DNA of 64,000 nt from positions 1 through 64,000 of the forward strand of contig NZ_BJXV01000008.1 of NCBI RefSeq assembly GCF_007991175.1, in the 5' to 3' direction. The position numbers and the translations under genes were made by a program. Each line of letters opens with the position of its first letter. Positions within the stretch are counted from its first letter, which is position 1. The notes beneath the pieces were generated by a model. That model saw only the letters and a list, made by a program, of their open reading frames with translations, did not search any database and was not told the origin of the DNA. Below are positions 50,039 to 59,845 of the stretch, piece after piece. Source of the stretch: Halovibrio variabilis. GTDB lineage: Bacteria; Pseudomonadota; Gammaproteobacteria; Pseudomonadales; Halomonadaceae.

Positions 50039-51098
50039 GAGCGTTGCGACGAAAGGCGATTCTCAGGGTCGTGCCTTCTATCGCACTCAGGTGTTTCGCC
50101 GCCAGATGATTTTGCTGGCCCTGGCGATCGCCCTGCTCTTTAGCCTGTGTGTCGACCTGGCACTCGGCCCGGCGCGCTATAGCCTGGGCGAAGTAATAGC
50201 GGCGCTACTCCACCCTCAGGATGTCAGCTTACAGATGCGTGTTGTGCTGTGGGAGATCCGCATGCCGGTGGCACTGATGGCACTGGTGGTGGGGGCCAGC
50301 CTCTCGGTGGCCGGGGCACAAATGCAAACCATACTGAGCAACCCGCTGGCCAGCCCGTTTACGCTGGGAATTTCCGCCGGGGCCAGTTTTGGTGCGGCAT
50401 TAGGGCTTGCCTTTGGCGTGGCACTCGTCCCAGCGGCCATTGAGTTTGTGGTGCCCATTAATGCCTTTGTGATGGCCATGTTCACTGCGTTCTTGATTCA
50501 TGCCTTGAGCCTTAAGCGCGGCGTGACGGTGGAGACCATTGTGCTGCTCGGCATCGCCATGGTGTTCATCTTCAACTCACTGCTGGCGCTGATTCAGTTC
50601 TTTGCCAGCCAGGAGGCGGTATCCGCCGTGGTCTTCTGGACCATGGGTAGCTTAACCAAAGCCACTTGGCCCAAATTCTGGATCGCGCTTAGCATTCTCG
50701 CGCTATCAATGCCGCTACTGGCCCGGCATGGCTGGGCGCTGACCGCCATGCGTTTAGGCGATGCCAAAGCCGAGAGTATGGGCGTCAACCCCCGCGCGCT
50801 GCGTTTAGAAGTGTTGGTACTGGTCTCGCTGCTGGCCGCCATCGCGGTGGCGTTCGTGGGCACCATTGGGTTTATTGGCCTGGTGGGCCCGCATATTGCG
50901 CGTATTCTACTTGGCGAGGATCAGCGCTTCTTCCTGCCCGGCTCGGCCCTGTGCGGCGCGCTGATTCTCTCCGTCGGCTCGGTCATCTCAAAAATCATTA
51001 TCCCCGGCACGATTATACCCATCGGCATTATCACCTCGCTGGTGGGTATTCCTTTCTTCTTATTTCTGGTGCTTAACCACAAGAAGGCCGCATGGTAA
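50028..51098 (+). CDS. Iron-chelate ABC transporter permease (FecCD family)
   Basis: Inner-membrane channel subunit with about 9-10 helices in 356 residues. Family motifs include RMPVALMALVVGASLSVAGA near residue 80, NPLASPFTLGISAGASFGAA, and the C-terminal GFIGLVGPHIAR coupling motif that contacts the ATPase. ATG 50028 overlaps the binding-protein gene by 11 bp; upstream in-frame Met codons lie within that gene and are not used. It overlaps the ATPase gene by 7 bp. Confidence 0.92.
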   Translation: MTTKSVATKGDSQGRAFYRTQVFRRQMILLALAIALLFSLCVDLALGPARYSLGEVIAALLHPQDVSLQMRVVLWEIRMPVALMALVVGASLSVAGAQMQTILSNPLASPFTLGISAGASFGAALGLAFGVALVPAAIEFVVPINAFVMAMFTAFLIHALSLKRGVTVETIVLLGIAMVFIFNSLLALIQFFASQEAVSAVVFWTMGSLTKATWPKFWIALSILALSMPLLARHGWALTAMRLGDAKAESMGVNPRALRLEVLVLVSLLAAIAVAFVGTIGFIGLVGPHIARILLGEDQRFFLPGSALCGALILSVGSVISKIIIPGTIIPIGIITSLVGIPFFLFLVLNHKKAAW

Positions 51099-51841
51099 CC
51101 CTACAGTTAAACGCCGTGTCTGCCCGCTATGGGCGGCGGCAAATTCTAGACGAAATCACCACGCCCGGCTTCTCGGGCGGCGAGATAGTGGCGTTGCTTG
51201 GCCCTAACGCAGCAGGCAAATCAACCCTTTTTCGGCGCATTTTAGGGCTGTTAAAAGGCGAGGGCGACGTCATTATCAACGGCACGACTGCCGAGCGACC
51301 GATCGCCTATATGCCCCAGGATACCGGCGCTAGAGCGGTACTCTCGGTTTATGAGTCGGTGCTTTTGGCGCGTATGCAGGGGCGTGGGCTAAAAGTACAG
51401 TCAGAGGATCTCACCCAGGTCGACAAAGCCCTGGCGGAGCTCAATATCAGTAGCCTTGGCGAGCGTGATCTCGGCGACCTTAGCGGTGGGCAGCGCCAGT
51501 TGGTCAGCGCTGCCCAAGCCCTGGTGCAAGAGCCCGAGATTTTAATGCTGGACGAGCCCACCTCGGCACTCGATCTTAACCGCCAAATTAGCCTGTTGAC
51601 GGTGCTGCGCCGGTTGGCCGACGAGCGCCAGATGCTGATTTTGGTGGCTCTCCACGATTTGGGCCATGCGCTGCGTTTCGCCGACGCGGCCATGCTGCTT
51701 GAAAACGGCCACTTGATCGCCTGCGGCCCCACCGCCGAGGTGATTACTCCGGCGCTATTACGTCAGGTCTATCAAGTTGCCGCGCGCATTGAGCCCTGCT
51801 CGAAAGGTCAGCCGCAGCTTATCGTCGAAGCAGCCCTTTAA
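51092..51841 (+). CDS. Iron-chelate ABC transporter ATP-binding protein
   Basis: Cytoplasmic ATPase of the FepC/FecE type. The 249 residues show Walker A GPNAAGKST (37-45), the Q loop in AYMPQDTG, signature LSGGQRQ (130-136), Walker B ILMLDEP (150-156) and the switch His in VALHDLGHAL. It is the third gene of the importer operon. Its 3' end overlaps the convergent EamA gene by 23 bp. Confidence 0.94.
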   Translation: MVTLQLNAVSARYGRRQILDEITTPGFSGGEIVALLGPNAAGKSTLFRRILGLLKGEGDVIINGTTAERPIAYMPQDTGARAVLSVYESVLLARMQGRGLKVQSEDLTQVDKALAELNISSLGERDLGDLSGGQRQLVSAAQALVQEPEILMLDEPTSALDLNRQISLLTVLRRLADERQMLILVALHDLGHALRFADAAMLLENGHLIACGPTAEVITPALLRQVYQVAARIEPCSKGQPQLIVEAAL

Positions 51842-52718
51842 GCCGTCGCCCTTCCATGGCCGCTAGTGCTACCCCGCTTAACATCAGCGGTAGCGCTAGC
51901 AAAAAGCCGCTGGACACCGGAATGCCAAACAGCACCCAATCAGCTAGCACGGGCCATACCAGGGCAATATATTCGAAAGGCGCCAAACGCGACGCCTCCG
52001 CGTAGCGCAGGGCAAGCGTCATCGCAATATGCGCAGCGCCGCCAAACAGGCCCGATAGCACCAACAGCGCAAACTCCCCTTGGGTAAGCGCCGCCCAACC
52101 CAGCGGAAGCGTTGCCAGCCCGGCCAGCGCTGCCACCAAAATAAAGTAAAAGGCGATTGAAGCCGCCGTTTCCGTTCGCGAAATACGCCTGACGGTGAGT
52201 AGCGCCCCGGCGGTTAACAGCGCACTCAGCGCCCCTAACGCGTATCCGGTCAATTGGCCACTGTTTGAACTGGCATTAAGCCCCGGCAAAATCAGCACCG
52301 CCACCCCGGCAAGCGCCAGCACGACGCCGCCCGCGCGATAAAGCGAGAAGCGCTCCCCCAGTAGCAGCACGCCCCCCAGCGCCATAAAAACCGGCGTCAG
52401 CTGGGCAAGCAGGGTCGCCTCGGCCACGGGCAATAGCGCCACCGCGGCAAAGGAGGCAAACATCGCCGCCGCCCCCAACCCAGAACGCAGCGCATGGCCC
52501 AGCGGACGGCGCGTGGCCAACCCCTGAGGAAACTCCCGCCGCAGCACCAGAAAAATCACGATAGGCAGCAGTGCAAACAGCGAGCGGAAAAACACCGACT
52601 GCCCCACTGGCACTTCGTCACTCACGGCTTTAATGCACACCAGCATGCCCGTAAACAGAGCGCCTGACAGCACGCGTAACCAAATACCTAAGCCAGGCCG
52701 TTCGTCGCCACCCACCAT
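51819..52718 (-). CDS. EamA/DMT-family transporter
   Basis: Inner-membrane protein with ten predicted helices in 299 residues, made of two EamA repeats (about 15-145 and 155-290), typical of drug/metabolite exporters such as RhaT/YdcZ relatives. Motifs: FFRSLFALLPIV and LAQLTPVFMALGGVLLLGERFS in repeat one, and PFEYIALVWPVLADWVLFG in repeat two. Its substrate is unknown. The start ATG 52718 follows AAGGGAAT. It is read in the same direction as dnaJ but is separated from it by a terminator. Confidence 0.9.
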   Translation of the reverse strand: MVGGDERPGLGIWLRVLSGALFTGMLVCIKAVSDEVPVGQSVFFRSLFALLPIVIFLVLRREFPQGLATRRPLGHALRSGLGAAAMFASFAAVALLPVAEATLLAQLTPVFMALGGVLLLGERFSLYRAGGVVLALAGVAVLILPGLNASSNSGQLTGYALGALSALLTAGALLTVRRISRTETAASIAFYFILVAALAGLATLPLGWAALTQGEFALLVLSGLFGGAAHIAMTLALRYAEASRLAPFEYIALVWPVLADWVLFGIPVSSGFLLALPLMLSGVALAAMEGRRLKGLLRR

Positions 52719-52736
52719 TGCGTCTTATTCCCTTAT

Positions 52737-52770
52737 AAAAAAATAACCCCTTACAGAGCAAGGGGTTATT
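52737..52770 (-). terminator. Intrinsic terminator of dnaJ
   Basis: Eleven-bp stem AATAACCCCTT (52742-52752) with AAGGGGTTATT (52760-52770), a 7-nt loop and seven T on the minus strand, 53 bp after the dnaJ stop. Confidence 0.92.
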
Positions 52771-52822
52771 ATCAACCTACAGGTAATAGAATACCACTGG
52801 CAGCATCCTTTAAAGCGCTATG

Positions 52823-53980
52823 TTACGGCTTTATATCTTCAAAGAAGCTCTTCACGCTATCGAAGAAGCCGGTTTTCTTCGGCGAGTGACTATGGCTATT
52901 ACTGTCGTCGAAGCTCTTTTGCAGCTGGCGCAGCAAGTCGCGCTGCTCGTCGTTAAGCTTCACCGGTGTTTCCACGACCACTTTACATAGCAGGTCACCC
53001 GGCATACCGCCGCGCACTGGCTTCACGCCTTTGCCGCGCAGACGGAACAGCCTGCCGGTTTGCGTTTCCGGCGGAATTTTCAGCTTCACACGGCCATCAA
53101 GTGTCGGCACTTCAAGCTCGCCACCTAGCGCGGCATCGACAAAGTTGATCGGCACTTCACACTGCAGGTGCCGACCGTCGCGCTCAAAGATGTGGTGCGG
53201 CTTAATCGCCACCTGTACGTAAAGATCACCGGGCGGGCCACCGTTAACGCCGCTTTCACCTTCGGCGTTCAGGCGGATACGGTCACCGGTGTCCACACCG
53301 GGCGGAATCTTAACGGAAAGCGTCCGCGTTTCACGTACACGCCCATCGCCGTTGCACTTGTGGCACGGCACCTTGATTTGCACACCGGTACCGTGGCAAG
53401 TGGGACAGGCCTGCTGCACCGCAAAAAAGCCTTGCTGCATGCGTACTTGGCCGTGGCCGTGGCACGTGGGGCAGACTTCTTTTGTGGTGCCAGGCTCGGC
53501 GCCATCGCCATCGCAACGGTCACACTCGATATGCCGCGGCACGCGAATATCCACCGTGGTGCCTGAAACGGCGTTCTCTAAATCCAGCTCTAGGTTGTAG
53601 CGCAGATCGGAGCCACGCGCCGGGGCATTAGGCCCACGACGGCGGCCACCGCCTCCGCCAAAAATATCGCCAAACACATCGCCGAAAATATCGCTGAAAT
53701 CACCGGCACCAGCGCCACCGAAACCACCACCGCCAGCGCCGCCGCCACCTTGGCCATCAACGCCTGCATGGCCAAACTGGTCATAGGCAGCACGCTTTTC
53801 GCCGTCGCTCAGCACTTCGTAGGCTTCAGACACTTCGCGGAATTTTTCCGCTGAGGTTTTATCGTCCGGGTTTCGGTCAGGGTGGAATTTTTGCGCCAGA
53901 CGGCGATAGGCCTTTTTGATCTCTTTCTGATCGGCCCCTTTTTCGACACCCAGGACTTCGTAATAATCGCGTTTGGACAT
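52823..53980 (-). CDS. dnaJ: Chaperone DnaJ (Hsp40)
   Basis: Co-chaperone that delivers substrates to DnaK and stimulates its ATPase. The 385-aa protein has the J domain with HPD (33-35), a Gly/Phe-rich linker, four CxxCxGxG zinc repeats ([32 protein letters not shown]) and the C-terminal substrate-binding domains. It is downstream of dnaK with a small hairpin in the gap. Confidence 0.97.
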   Translation of the reverse strand: MSKRDYYEVLGVEKGADQKEIKKAYRRLAQKFHPDRNPDDKTSAEKFREVSEAYEVLSDGEKRAAYDQFGHAGVDGQGGGGAGGGGFGGAGAGDFSDIFGDVFGDIFGGGGGRRRGPNAPARGSDLRYNLELDLENAVSGTTVDIRVPRHIECDRCDGDGAEPGTTKEVCPTCHGHGQVRMQQGFFAVQQACPTCHGTGVQIKVPCHKCNGDGRVRETRTLSVKIPPGVDTGDRIRLNAEGESGVNGGPPGDLYVQVAIKPHHIFERDGRHLQCEVPINFVDAALGGELEVPTLDGRVKLKIPPETQTGRLFRLRGKGVKPVRGGMPGDLLCKVVVETPVKLNDEQRDLLRQLQKSFDDSNSHSHSPKKTGFFDSVKSFFEDIKP

Positions 53981-54043
53981 AGGTCCTACGCCTCCTGGTT
54001 AGCTATGCATTCAACTTTAGGCGTCTCGGACGCGGAAACAGCA

Positions 54044-54065
54044 ACGCGGGAGTTAGCTCCCGCGT
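54044..54065. other. Hairpin in the dnaK-dnaJ gap
   Basis: Perfect 9-bp stem ACGCGGGAG (54044-54052) with CTCCCGCGT (54057-54065) and a TTAG loop. There is no T tract on either strand, so it is more likely an mRNA processing or stability element, or a partial terminator, lowering dnaJ expression relative to dnaK. Confidence 0.6.
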
Positions 54066-54094
54066 CACCACTTTCCTTGGCAGAAAGAGGTTAA

Positions 54095-56029
54095 TTACTG
54101 CTTTTTCTGATCGTCGTTGACTTCTTCGTACTCGGCGTCAACCACGTCATCTTCCGGCTTGGAGCTTGTGCCTTCAGCACCTTCACCGCCCTCTTGCTGC
54201 GCTGCTTCCGCCTGCTCGGCGTACATTTTCTGAGCTAGCTGACCTGAGGCTTCGGTTAGCGCATCCAGTTTCTTCTGGATATCGTCGGCATCGTCACTCT
54301 TCACTGCTTCTTCCAGCTCGGTGATGGCCGTTTCGATCGCCTGCTTTTCATCGTCAGTGGCTTTGTCGCCCGCTTCTTCAACCGTTTTGCGCGTGGCGTG
54401 AATCATGCCATCGGCTTGGTTGCGCAGCTGAACCAGCGCTTCGAACTTTTTGTCCTCTTCGGCGTGAGTTTCGGCGTCGCGCACCATCTGCTCAACCTCT
54501 TCCTCGGAAAGACCGCTAGACGCCTTAATGACAATCGACTGCTCTTTGCCAGTGGCCTTGTCTTTCGCCGAGACGTTCAGGATACCGTTGGCATCCAGGT
54601 CAAAGGCGACTTCGATCTGCGGCACGCCGCGCGGTGCAGGCGGAATGTCGGCGAGATCAAAACGACCCAACGACTTGTTCTGCGATACCTGCTTACGCTC
54701 ACCCTGTACGGCGTGAATAGTCACTGCCGTTTGGTTGTCATCCGCGGTTGAGAAGGTTTGTGTCTTCTTGGTCGGGATGGTGGTGTTCTTTTCGATCAGC
54801 GGCGTCATCACGCCACCCAGGGTTTCAATGCCCAGGGTGAGCGGGGTAACGTCGAGCAGCAGTACGTCTTTAACGTCGCCGCCGAGCACGCCGCCCTGAA
54901 TCGCAGCACCCACGGCGACTGCTTCGTCCGGGTTAACGTCTTTGCGCGCTTCTTTGCCGAAGAAGTCCGCGGCATTCTTCTGCACCATCGGCATGCGTGT
55001 CTGACCACCGACCAAGATCACATCGTCGATTTCAGACGCGGACAGGCCAGCGTCTTTCAGCGCCATTTTGCACGGCTCAAGCGAGCGTTGAATCAGGTCT
55101 TCAACCAGCGATTCCAACTTGGCACGGGTCACCTTCACGTTCAGGTGTTTCGGGCCAGTGTTATCGGCAGTGATATACGGCAGATTCACATCGGTCTGCT
55201 GGGCGCTAGACAGCTCAATCTTGGCTTTCTCAGCGGCTTCTTTAAGACGCTGCATCGCCAGATTGTCGCCCGACAGGTCAATACCGCTGTCAGACTTGAA
55301 CTGGTCAACCAGGTAGTTGATCAGCGCCAGATCGAAATCTTCACCGCCCAGGAAGGTGTCGCCGTTAGTGGCCAACACTTCAAACTGGGTTTCGCCGTCA
55401 ACATCGGCAATTTCGATAATCGAGATATCGAAGGTACCGCCACCCAGGTCGTAAACCGCAATGGTTTTGTCGCCGCGGGTTTTATCCATACCGTAGGCCA
55501 GTGCGGCAGCGGTCGGCTCATTGATAATGCGCTTAACTTCAAGCCCCGCGATGCGACCCGCATCTTTTGTCGCCTGACGCTGGCTGTCGTTGAAGTAGGC
55601 CGGCACGGTAATCACGGCGTCGGTCACTTCTTCACCGAGGTAGTCTTCGGCGGTCTTCTTCATTTTCTTCAGCACTTCCGCACTCACCTGCGGCGGCGCC
55701 ATTTTCTTGCCTTTTACTTCGACCCAGGCATCGCCGTTGTCGGCTTCGCTGATCTTGTACGGCACCATTTTAATGTCTTTCTGGACAACGTCGTCTTTAA
55801 AACGACGGCCGATTAGACGCTTGATGGCGTAAAGCGTGTTTTCGGGATTGGTCACCGCTTGGCGCTTGGCCGCCTGACCCACCAGCGTTTCACCATCATC
55901 GGTGTAAGCGATGATGGACGGCGTGGTACGGCCGCCTTCGGCGTTTTCAATCACCTTAGCGCTGTCTCCATCGAGCACGGCCACACAAGAGTTAGTGGTG
56001 CCCAAATCGATACCAATAATACGTCCCAT
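54095..56029 (-). CDS. dnaK: Chaperone DnaK (Hsp70)
   Basis: Main Hsp70 chaperone. The 644-aa protein has the ATPase domain ([14 protein letters not shown] at the start, [19 protein letters not shown]), the substrate-binding domain from about 390 ([17 protein letters not shown]) and a C-terminal lid with an acidic EEV-like end ([10 protein letters not shown]). A sigma-32-type promoter lies upstream in the gap to grpE. Confidence 0.98.
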   Translation of the reverse strand: MGRIIGIDLGTTNSCVAVLDGDSAKVIENAEGGRTTPSIIAYTDDGETLVGQAAKRQAVTNPENTLYAIKRLIGRRFKDDVVQKDIKMVPYKISEADNGDAWVEVKGKKMAPPQVSAEVLKKMKKTAEDYLGEEVTDAVITVPAYFNDSQRQATKDAGRIAGLEVKRIINEPTAAALAYGMDKTRGDKTIAVYDLGGGTFDISIIEIADVDGETQFEVLATNGDTFLGGEDFDLALINYLVDQFKSDSGIDLSGDNLAMQRLKEAAEKAKIELSSAQQTDVNLPYITADNTGPKHLNVKVTRAKLESLVEDLIQRSLEPCKMALKDAGLSASEIDDVILVGGQTRMPMVQKNAADFFGKEARKDVNPDEAVAVGAAIQGGVLGGDVKDVLLLDVTPLTLGIETLGGVMTPLIEKNTTIPTKKTQTFSTADDNQTAVTIHAVQGERKQVSQNKSLGRFDLADIPPAPRGVPQIEVAFDLDANGILNVSAKDKATGKEQSIVIKASSGLSEEEVEQMVRDAETHAEEDKKFEALVQLRNQADGMIHATRKTVEEAGDKATDDEKQAIETAITELEEAVKSDDADDIQKKLDALTEASGQLAQKMYAEQAEAAQQEGGEGAEGTSSKPEDDVVDAEYEEVNDDQKKQ

Positions 56030-56115
56030 TGCAAATACCTCGAATTCGGTTGTTACAAAACTGAAAATTTAGCTTTTAAAGCTTTTTTGCGGGATATCCC
56101 GCAGGGTTACCCCTT

Positions 56116-56143
56116 ATTTGGGGGCCGCTGCTGGCTTTTCAAG
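56116..56143 (-). promoter_or_regulatory. Sigma-32-type promoter of dnaK
   Basis: On the minus strand CTTGAA (56143-56138), 14-bp spacer, CCCCAAAT (56123-56116). It matches the heat-shock consensus CTTGAA-N13/15-CCCCATNT closely and is located 87 bp upstream of dnaK. Confidence 0.85.
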
Positions 56144-56174
56144 GCTTTTTTTCACACCTTGTGTTGCCATTGGC

Positions 56175-56816
56175 TTAACTGGCTTTCTGGCTCACCACCA
56201 CCATGGCCGGGCGCACCAAGCGTCCATTGAGCAAGTAACCTTTCTGCATCACTTCCATGACAGTGTTCGGTTCGAGGTCAGGGTTGGGCACCATGGTCAT
56301 GGCTTCATGCACCTGAGGGTCGAACGGCTCGCCATGGGGCTCAATGCTTTCAACCCCAAACTTATTGAGGACATCCAGCTGCATCTTCAAGGTCATGGAG
56401 ACACCTTCACGATGGACCTCGGAGGCGCCCTCCTGCATGGTCTCAAGCGCTTTTTCCAAACTATCCACCACGGGCAACAGCTCTTTAACAAACTTTTCTA
56501 ACGCAAACTTGCGCGCTTTTTCGGCGTCTTGTTCGGCACGACGGCGCACGTTTTGCGCTTCAGCGGCGGCGCGCAACGCCTGATCTTTGGCTTCAGCCAA
56601 GCTTTGCTCCAACTCTTCGACCTTTTCGGCCAGCACTTCCGCTTCGGGGTTATCAACGCTGCCTTCTAGCGGCTCTTCGTCATTGATCAAGCCTTCCAGC
56701 TCACCTTCTGCCAAGCGCTCTTCAGCGGCTTGCTCTGCCGCCTGCTCGGCGCCATCGGCTTCTTGCTCTTGGCGGGCCAGCTCGTCATCCAACGGGGTTT
56801 GCGGTTCTTTGGCCAT
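56175..56816 (-). CDS. grpE: Nucleotide exchange factor GrpE
   Basis: Releases ADP from DnaK and acts as a thermosensor. The 213-aa product has a long acidic, Ala/Glu-rich N-terminal region with coiled-coil helices (about 20-110), the core motif [20 protein letters not shown], and the C-terminal beta domain with [17 protein letters not shown] and [19 protein letters not shown]. First gene of the grpE-dnaK-dnaJ cluster. Confidence 0.97.
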   Translation of the reverse strand: MAKEPQTPLDDELARQEQEADGAEQAAEQAAEERLAEGELEGLINDEEPLEGSVDNPEAEVLAEKVEELEQSLAEAKDQALRAAAEAQNVRRRAEQDAEKARKFALEKFVKELLPVVDSLEKALETMQEGASEVHREGVSMTLKMQLDVLNKFGVESIEPHGEPFDPQVHEAMTMVPNPDLEPNTVMEVMQKGYLLNGRLVRPAMVVVSQKAS

Positions 56817-56893
56817 GTTGTGCTCCTAAAAAGTAAGGCGCTGCCACACCGGGCTAGGCGCAAAAAGTAAGGCTTTAGCTAACTATCCACGCT

Positions 56894-56921
56894 ATATGGG
56901 GGCCATAAATGTCATCTCAAG
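56894..56921 (-). promoter_or_regulatory. Sigma-32-type promoter of grpE
   Basis: On the minus strand CTTGAG (56921-56916), 14-bp spacer, CCCCATAT (56901-56894), 78 bp upstream of grpE. The -10 element is a full match to CCCCATNT. The 198-bp gap to the divergent recN contains no gene. Confidence 0.85.
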
Positions 56922-57014
56922 AGGGTGCATTGAAGTGAGTTATTAACTACTGTATAAAACAACAACTATTGGATAAGTATCCAGCTTCTGTGCCATACCG
57001 CCTCAGGAGGCGCC

Positions 57015-58688
57015 ATGCTCACTCAGCTCGCTATTCAAGATTTCGCCATCGTCGATCACTTAGAACTCGACTTAACCGGTGGCATGACCGCGATTACCGG
57101 GGAAACCGGGGCGGGAAAATCCATCCTGCTGGGCGCCCTTGGGCTCTGCCTGGGCGAACGCGCCGAGGCTGGCAGCGTGCGCCACGGCCGCGAACGCACG
57201 GATCTCTCCGCACGTTTCGATATCCAGCACCTGCCGGCCGCCGTCGAATGGTTAGCGGCTCGCGAGCTCCCTGCTGAGGAGTGCTTGCTGCGCCGTGTCG
57301 TCACTGCTAACGGCCGCTCCAAGGCGTGGATTAACGGCCACCCGGCGACTATTTCGGATCTCAAGTCCCTCGGCGAGCAGCTGATTCAGGTTCATGGGCA
57401 ACATGCCCATCACGCCTTGATGCGCGAAGAGACCCATCTGGCGCTGCTTGACGATTACGCCGGGCTTGGCGATAGCGCGATGCAATTAGCCGAGACATTT
57501 CGCCAGTGGCGCAAGGCGCGCCGTCAATTGAAGAAGCTGAGCGAAGAAGGCAGCGAAGTAGACGCCAAGCGCCAGCTATTGCGCTACCAGGTTGAAGAAC
57601 TCGACCAGCTCGGCTTGGCAGAAGGCGAACTGGCCACCCTGGAAGAAGAGCAGCACACGCTTGCCCATGCCGAAGAGACGCTACGCGAAACTCAGTTTGC
57701 CGCCGACTGCTGCGCTGGCGATGAGGGCGGTGCGCTTTCGTTACTCAACCAGGCTTTCACCCACCTAAGCGCCCTGCCAGGTAGTGACAAAGGCACCCTG
57801 GCGAACACACTGGCCATGTTGGGTGATGCGCGCATCCAAGTCGAAGAGGCTTCCAGCGAGCTTAACCGCCTCGCCAGCACTACCGAATTAGACCCTGAGC
57901 GGCTGGCCTGGGTGGAAGAGCGCATGACCGATGTGCATCGGATTGCCCGCAAGCATCATGTTGCCCCCGAAGAACTCTGCGCTCTGCATGCCAATTTACA
58001 GCGGGAAGTCGCACAGCTCGAAGAGGGGGGCAATGACCTTGAAGCACTCAGTGCCCAAGTGGTCGAGTACCGCGAGCGCTACCGCCAAGACGCTAAGAAA
58101 CTCAGCGATAAGCGCCAAAAAGCCGCGCTACGCCTGGGCAAAGAGGTACAGCAGCAGCTGGGCTATTTAGCCATGGGCAAAGCACGCTTTGAAGTGGAGG
58201 TTAGCGCGAAAGACGCGCCTTCTGCGGAAGGGCTTGATCGCGTGCAGTTTTTGATTAGCGCCAACCCCGGGCAACCCGCGCGCCCGCTGACCAAAGTCGC
58301 TTCCGGCGGCGAACTGTCGCGGATCAGCCTAGCGATTCAAGTTGTCGCGGCGACGCACTCGACGGTGCCCAGCCTGGTGTTTGACGAAGTGGACGTAGGT
58401 ATCTCAGGCGCCACCGCCGAAATAGTCGGGCAGCTGCTGCGCAAGCTGGGCGAAAACGGCCAGGTCATGACCGTGACCCACCTGCCCCAGGTGGCCGCAC
58501 AGGCGCACCAGCACTTACATATCGAGAAACAGGCGAAACGCGATACCACGCTGACGCAAATGGCACTGCTCAACGAGCAAGGCCGCATCAGCGAGCTTGC
58601 TCGCATGCTGGGCGGTGTAACGCTTTCTGACCAAACGCTCGCCCACGCCCGTGAGATGCTGCACGCTAGCCAGCGCCCACCGCACTAA
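57015..58688 (+). CDS. recN: DNA repair protein RecN
   Basis: SMC-like ATPase acting early in double-strand-break repair. The 557-aa protein has Walker A GETGAGKS (29-36), two coiled-coil arms (about 150-370), the ABC-type signature ASGGELSRISLA, Walker B SLVFDEVDVGISG and the TVTHLPQVAAQAHQH motif. AGGAGG precedes the ATG. It is divergent from grpE, an order seen in many gammaproteobacteria. I do not recognise a clear LexA box in the upstream region. Confidence 0.96.
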   Translation: MLTQLAIQDFAIVDHLELDLTGGMTAITGETGAGKSILLGALGLCLGERAEAGSVRHGRERTDLSARFDIQHLPAAVEWLAARELPAEECLLRRVVTANGRSKAWINGHPATISDLKSLGEQLIQVHGQHAHHALMREETHLALLDDYAGLGDSAMQLAETFRQWRKARRQLKKLSEEGSEVDAKRQLLRYQVEELDQLGLAEGELATLEEEQHTLAHAEETLRETQFAADCCAGDEGGALSLLNQAFTHLSALPGSDKGTLANTLAMLGDARIQVEEASSELNRLASTTELDPERLAWVEERMTDVHRIARKHHVAPEELCALHANLQREVAQLEEGGNDLEALSAQVVEYRERYRQDAKKLSDKRQKAALRLGKEVQQQLGYLAMGKARFEVEVSAKDAPSAEGLDRVQFLISANPGQPARPLTKVASGGELSRISLAIQVVAATHSTVPSLVFDEVDVGISGATAEIVGQLLRKLGENGQVMTVTHLPQVAAQAHQHLHIEKQAKRDTTLTQMALLNEQGRISELARMLGGVTLSDQTLAHAREMLHASQRPPH

Positions 58689-58755
58689 TGGGAGAGCGCC
58701 TCTCAGCGCCTCCCCATCGCTATACGTAAAAACCAAAAGTCATGCCTAGAAACAA

Positions 58756-58821
58756 CAAAAACGCTCCTGCCTACTTAGCCAATTTCACCGGTAATGAAAT
58801 TGACTAGGCAGGGCAGGAGCG
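58756..58821. terminator. Large inverted repeat between recN and fur
   Basis: CGCTCCTGCC (58762-58771) pairs with GGCAGGAGCG (58812-58821), and inside it CAATTTCA pairs with TGAAATTG. On the minus strand five T follow, making it the fur terminator; for the convergent recN it is a hairpin without a good T tract. Confidence 0.8.
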
Positions 58822-58843
58822 CTCTCTGTTGCGACCCACGAAT

Positions 58844-59296
58844 TTACTTCTTATTCGTAGGCCCGCTGTCTTGGCGGGTTATCTCAGACCCACGTGGACG
58901 GACGTAAAGCACCAAAGCATGATCGACTAATTCGTAGCCATGCTCTTCAGCGATTTCTTGCTGACGTCGTTCAATGATTTCATCGACAAACTCAATGATT
59001 TCACCGCTTTCAAGGCACACCATGTGGTCATGGTGATCCTCTTGGGTCATCTCAAATACCGCATGGCCACCGTCAAAATTATGACGTATGACCAAGCCAG
59101 CCGACTCGAATTGAGTCAGCACGCGGTAAACAGTCGCCAGGCCAACATCTTCGCCCGCGTCAATCAGTGTTTTATACACTTCTTCCGCGCTTAAGTGGTG
59201 CTGGCCCGAAACATTTTCGAGAATCTGAAGTATCTTGACGCGCGGCAGGGTCACTTTTAGACCGGCTTTGCGTAATTCATGGTTCTGATCGGCCAT
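58844..59296 (-). CDS. fur: Ferric uptake regulator Fur
   Basis: Iron-responsive repressor of uptake genes, binding DNA as an Fe2+ dimer. The 150-aa protein has the winged helix (VTLPRVKILQILE, LATVYRVLTQFESAGLV) and the metal-binding HHDHMVCLESGEIIEF region. ATG 59296 is certain from homology. The frame remains open far upstream, to 59821, but only across bamE and without family similarity. It is divergent from bamE, as in pseudomonads, and could control the ABC importer at 48.9 kb. Confidence 0.97.
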   Translation of the reverse strand: MADQNHELRKAGLKVTLPRVKILQILENVSGQHHLSAEEVYKTLIDAGEDVGLATVYRVLTQFESAGLVIRHNFDGGHAVFEMTQEDHHDHMVCLESGEIIEFVDEIIERRQQEIAEEHGYELVDHALVLYVRPRGSEITRQDSGPTNKK

Positions 59297-59368
59297 GGTC
59301 GCTCTTCGCAGTAACTGGTTAGGTCGGGTATGATCAACCGAAACCACGATAGTGAAGAATAGGCCCAA

Positions 59369-59827
59369 ATGCAAAAATTGACTCAAATCATCACGCTCTC
59401 CGTTGCCCTTACCGTTGTTAGCGGCTGTAGTTACGTTGGCGTGTACAAGCGCGACATTCCTCAAGGCAACCTTGTCACTCAAGAAATGGTCAGCCAGCTT
59501 GAACCTGGCATGAGCCAGGAACAGGTCACCTATGTGATGGGTAAGCCATTGTTGGAAGCGCCCTTTGACGCCAGCCAGTGGGACTATGTGTTCCGTCTCG
59601 ACCAGGCGTATGGCGATGTGGAGCAGCGGCGCGTCACGCTTACTTTCGACCCCCAAGGGCGCTTGGCGAACATCGAACAAGAAGGCGATTTTTCCGCACC
59701 GCTTTTGCTCGATGGCGAGAGCAGCATAGGGCCAGCAGCTGAAGGAATTGATCCCCTCGATGCGCTGCCTGAAGAAAGCACACAGACGCCTATACCGCCA
59801 AGTGAGCAGCCCGTTTCGCAACCGTAA
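59369..59827 (+). CDS. bamE: Outer membrane assembly lipoprotein BamE
   Basis: Lipoprotein of the BAM complex that inserts beta-barrel proteins in the outer membrane (SmpA/OmlA). The 152-aa precursor has a lipobox VVSGC (16-20) with C20 as the lipidated residue. The core is TQEMVSQLEPGMSQEQV with the GKP and LTFD motifs. The C-terminal tail rich in Pro/Gln/Glu is longer than in E. coli BamE. It overlaps the shared fur regulatory region (fur-omlA arrangement). Confidence 0.95.
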   Translation: MQKLTQIITLSVALTVVSGCSYVGVYKRDIPQGNLVTQEMVSQLEPGMSQEQVTYVMGKPLLEAPFDASQWDYVFRLDQAYGDVEQRRVTLTFDPQGRLANIEQEGDFSAPLLLDGESSIGPAAEGIDPLDALPEESTQTPIPPSEQPVSQP

Positions 59828-59845
59828 GCGGTTTTAGAATCGCTT

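Noticed and set aside
54758-55816. 352-codon open frame on the plus strand
   Set aside because: Antisense shadow of dnaK with no family features.
59297-59821. N-terminal extension of fur by 175 residues
   Set aside because: It runs antisense through bamE and has no similarity to Fur; the Fur N terminus at 59296 is clear.
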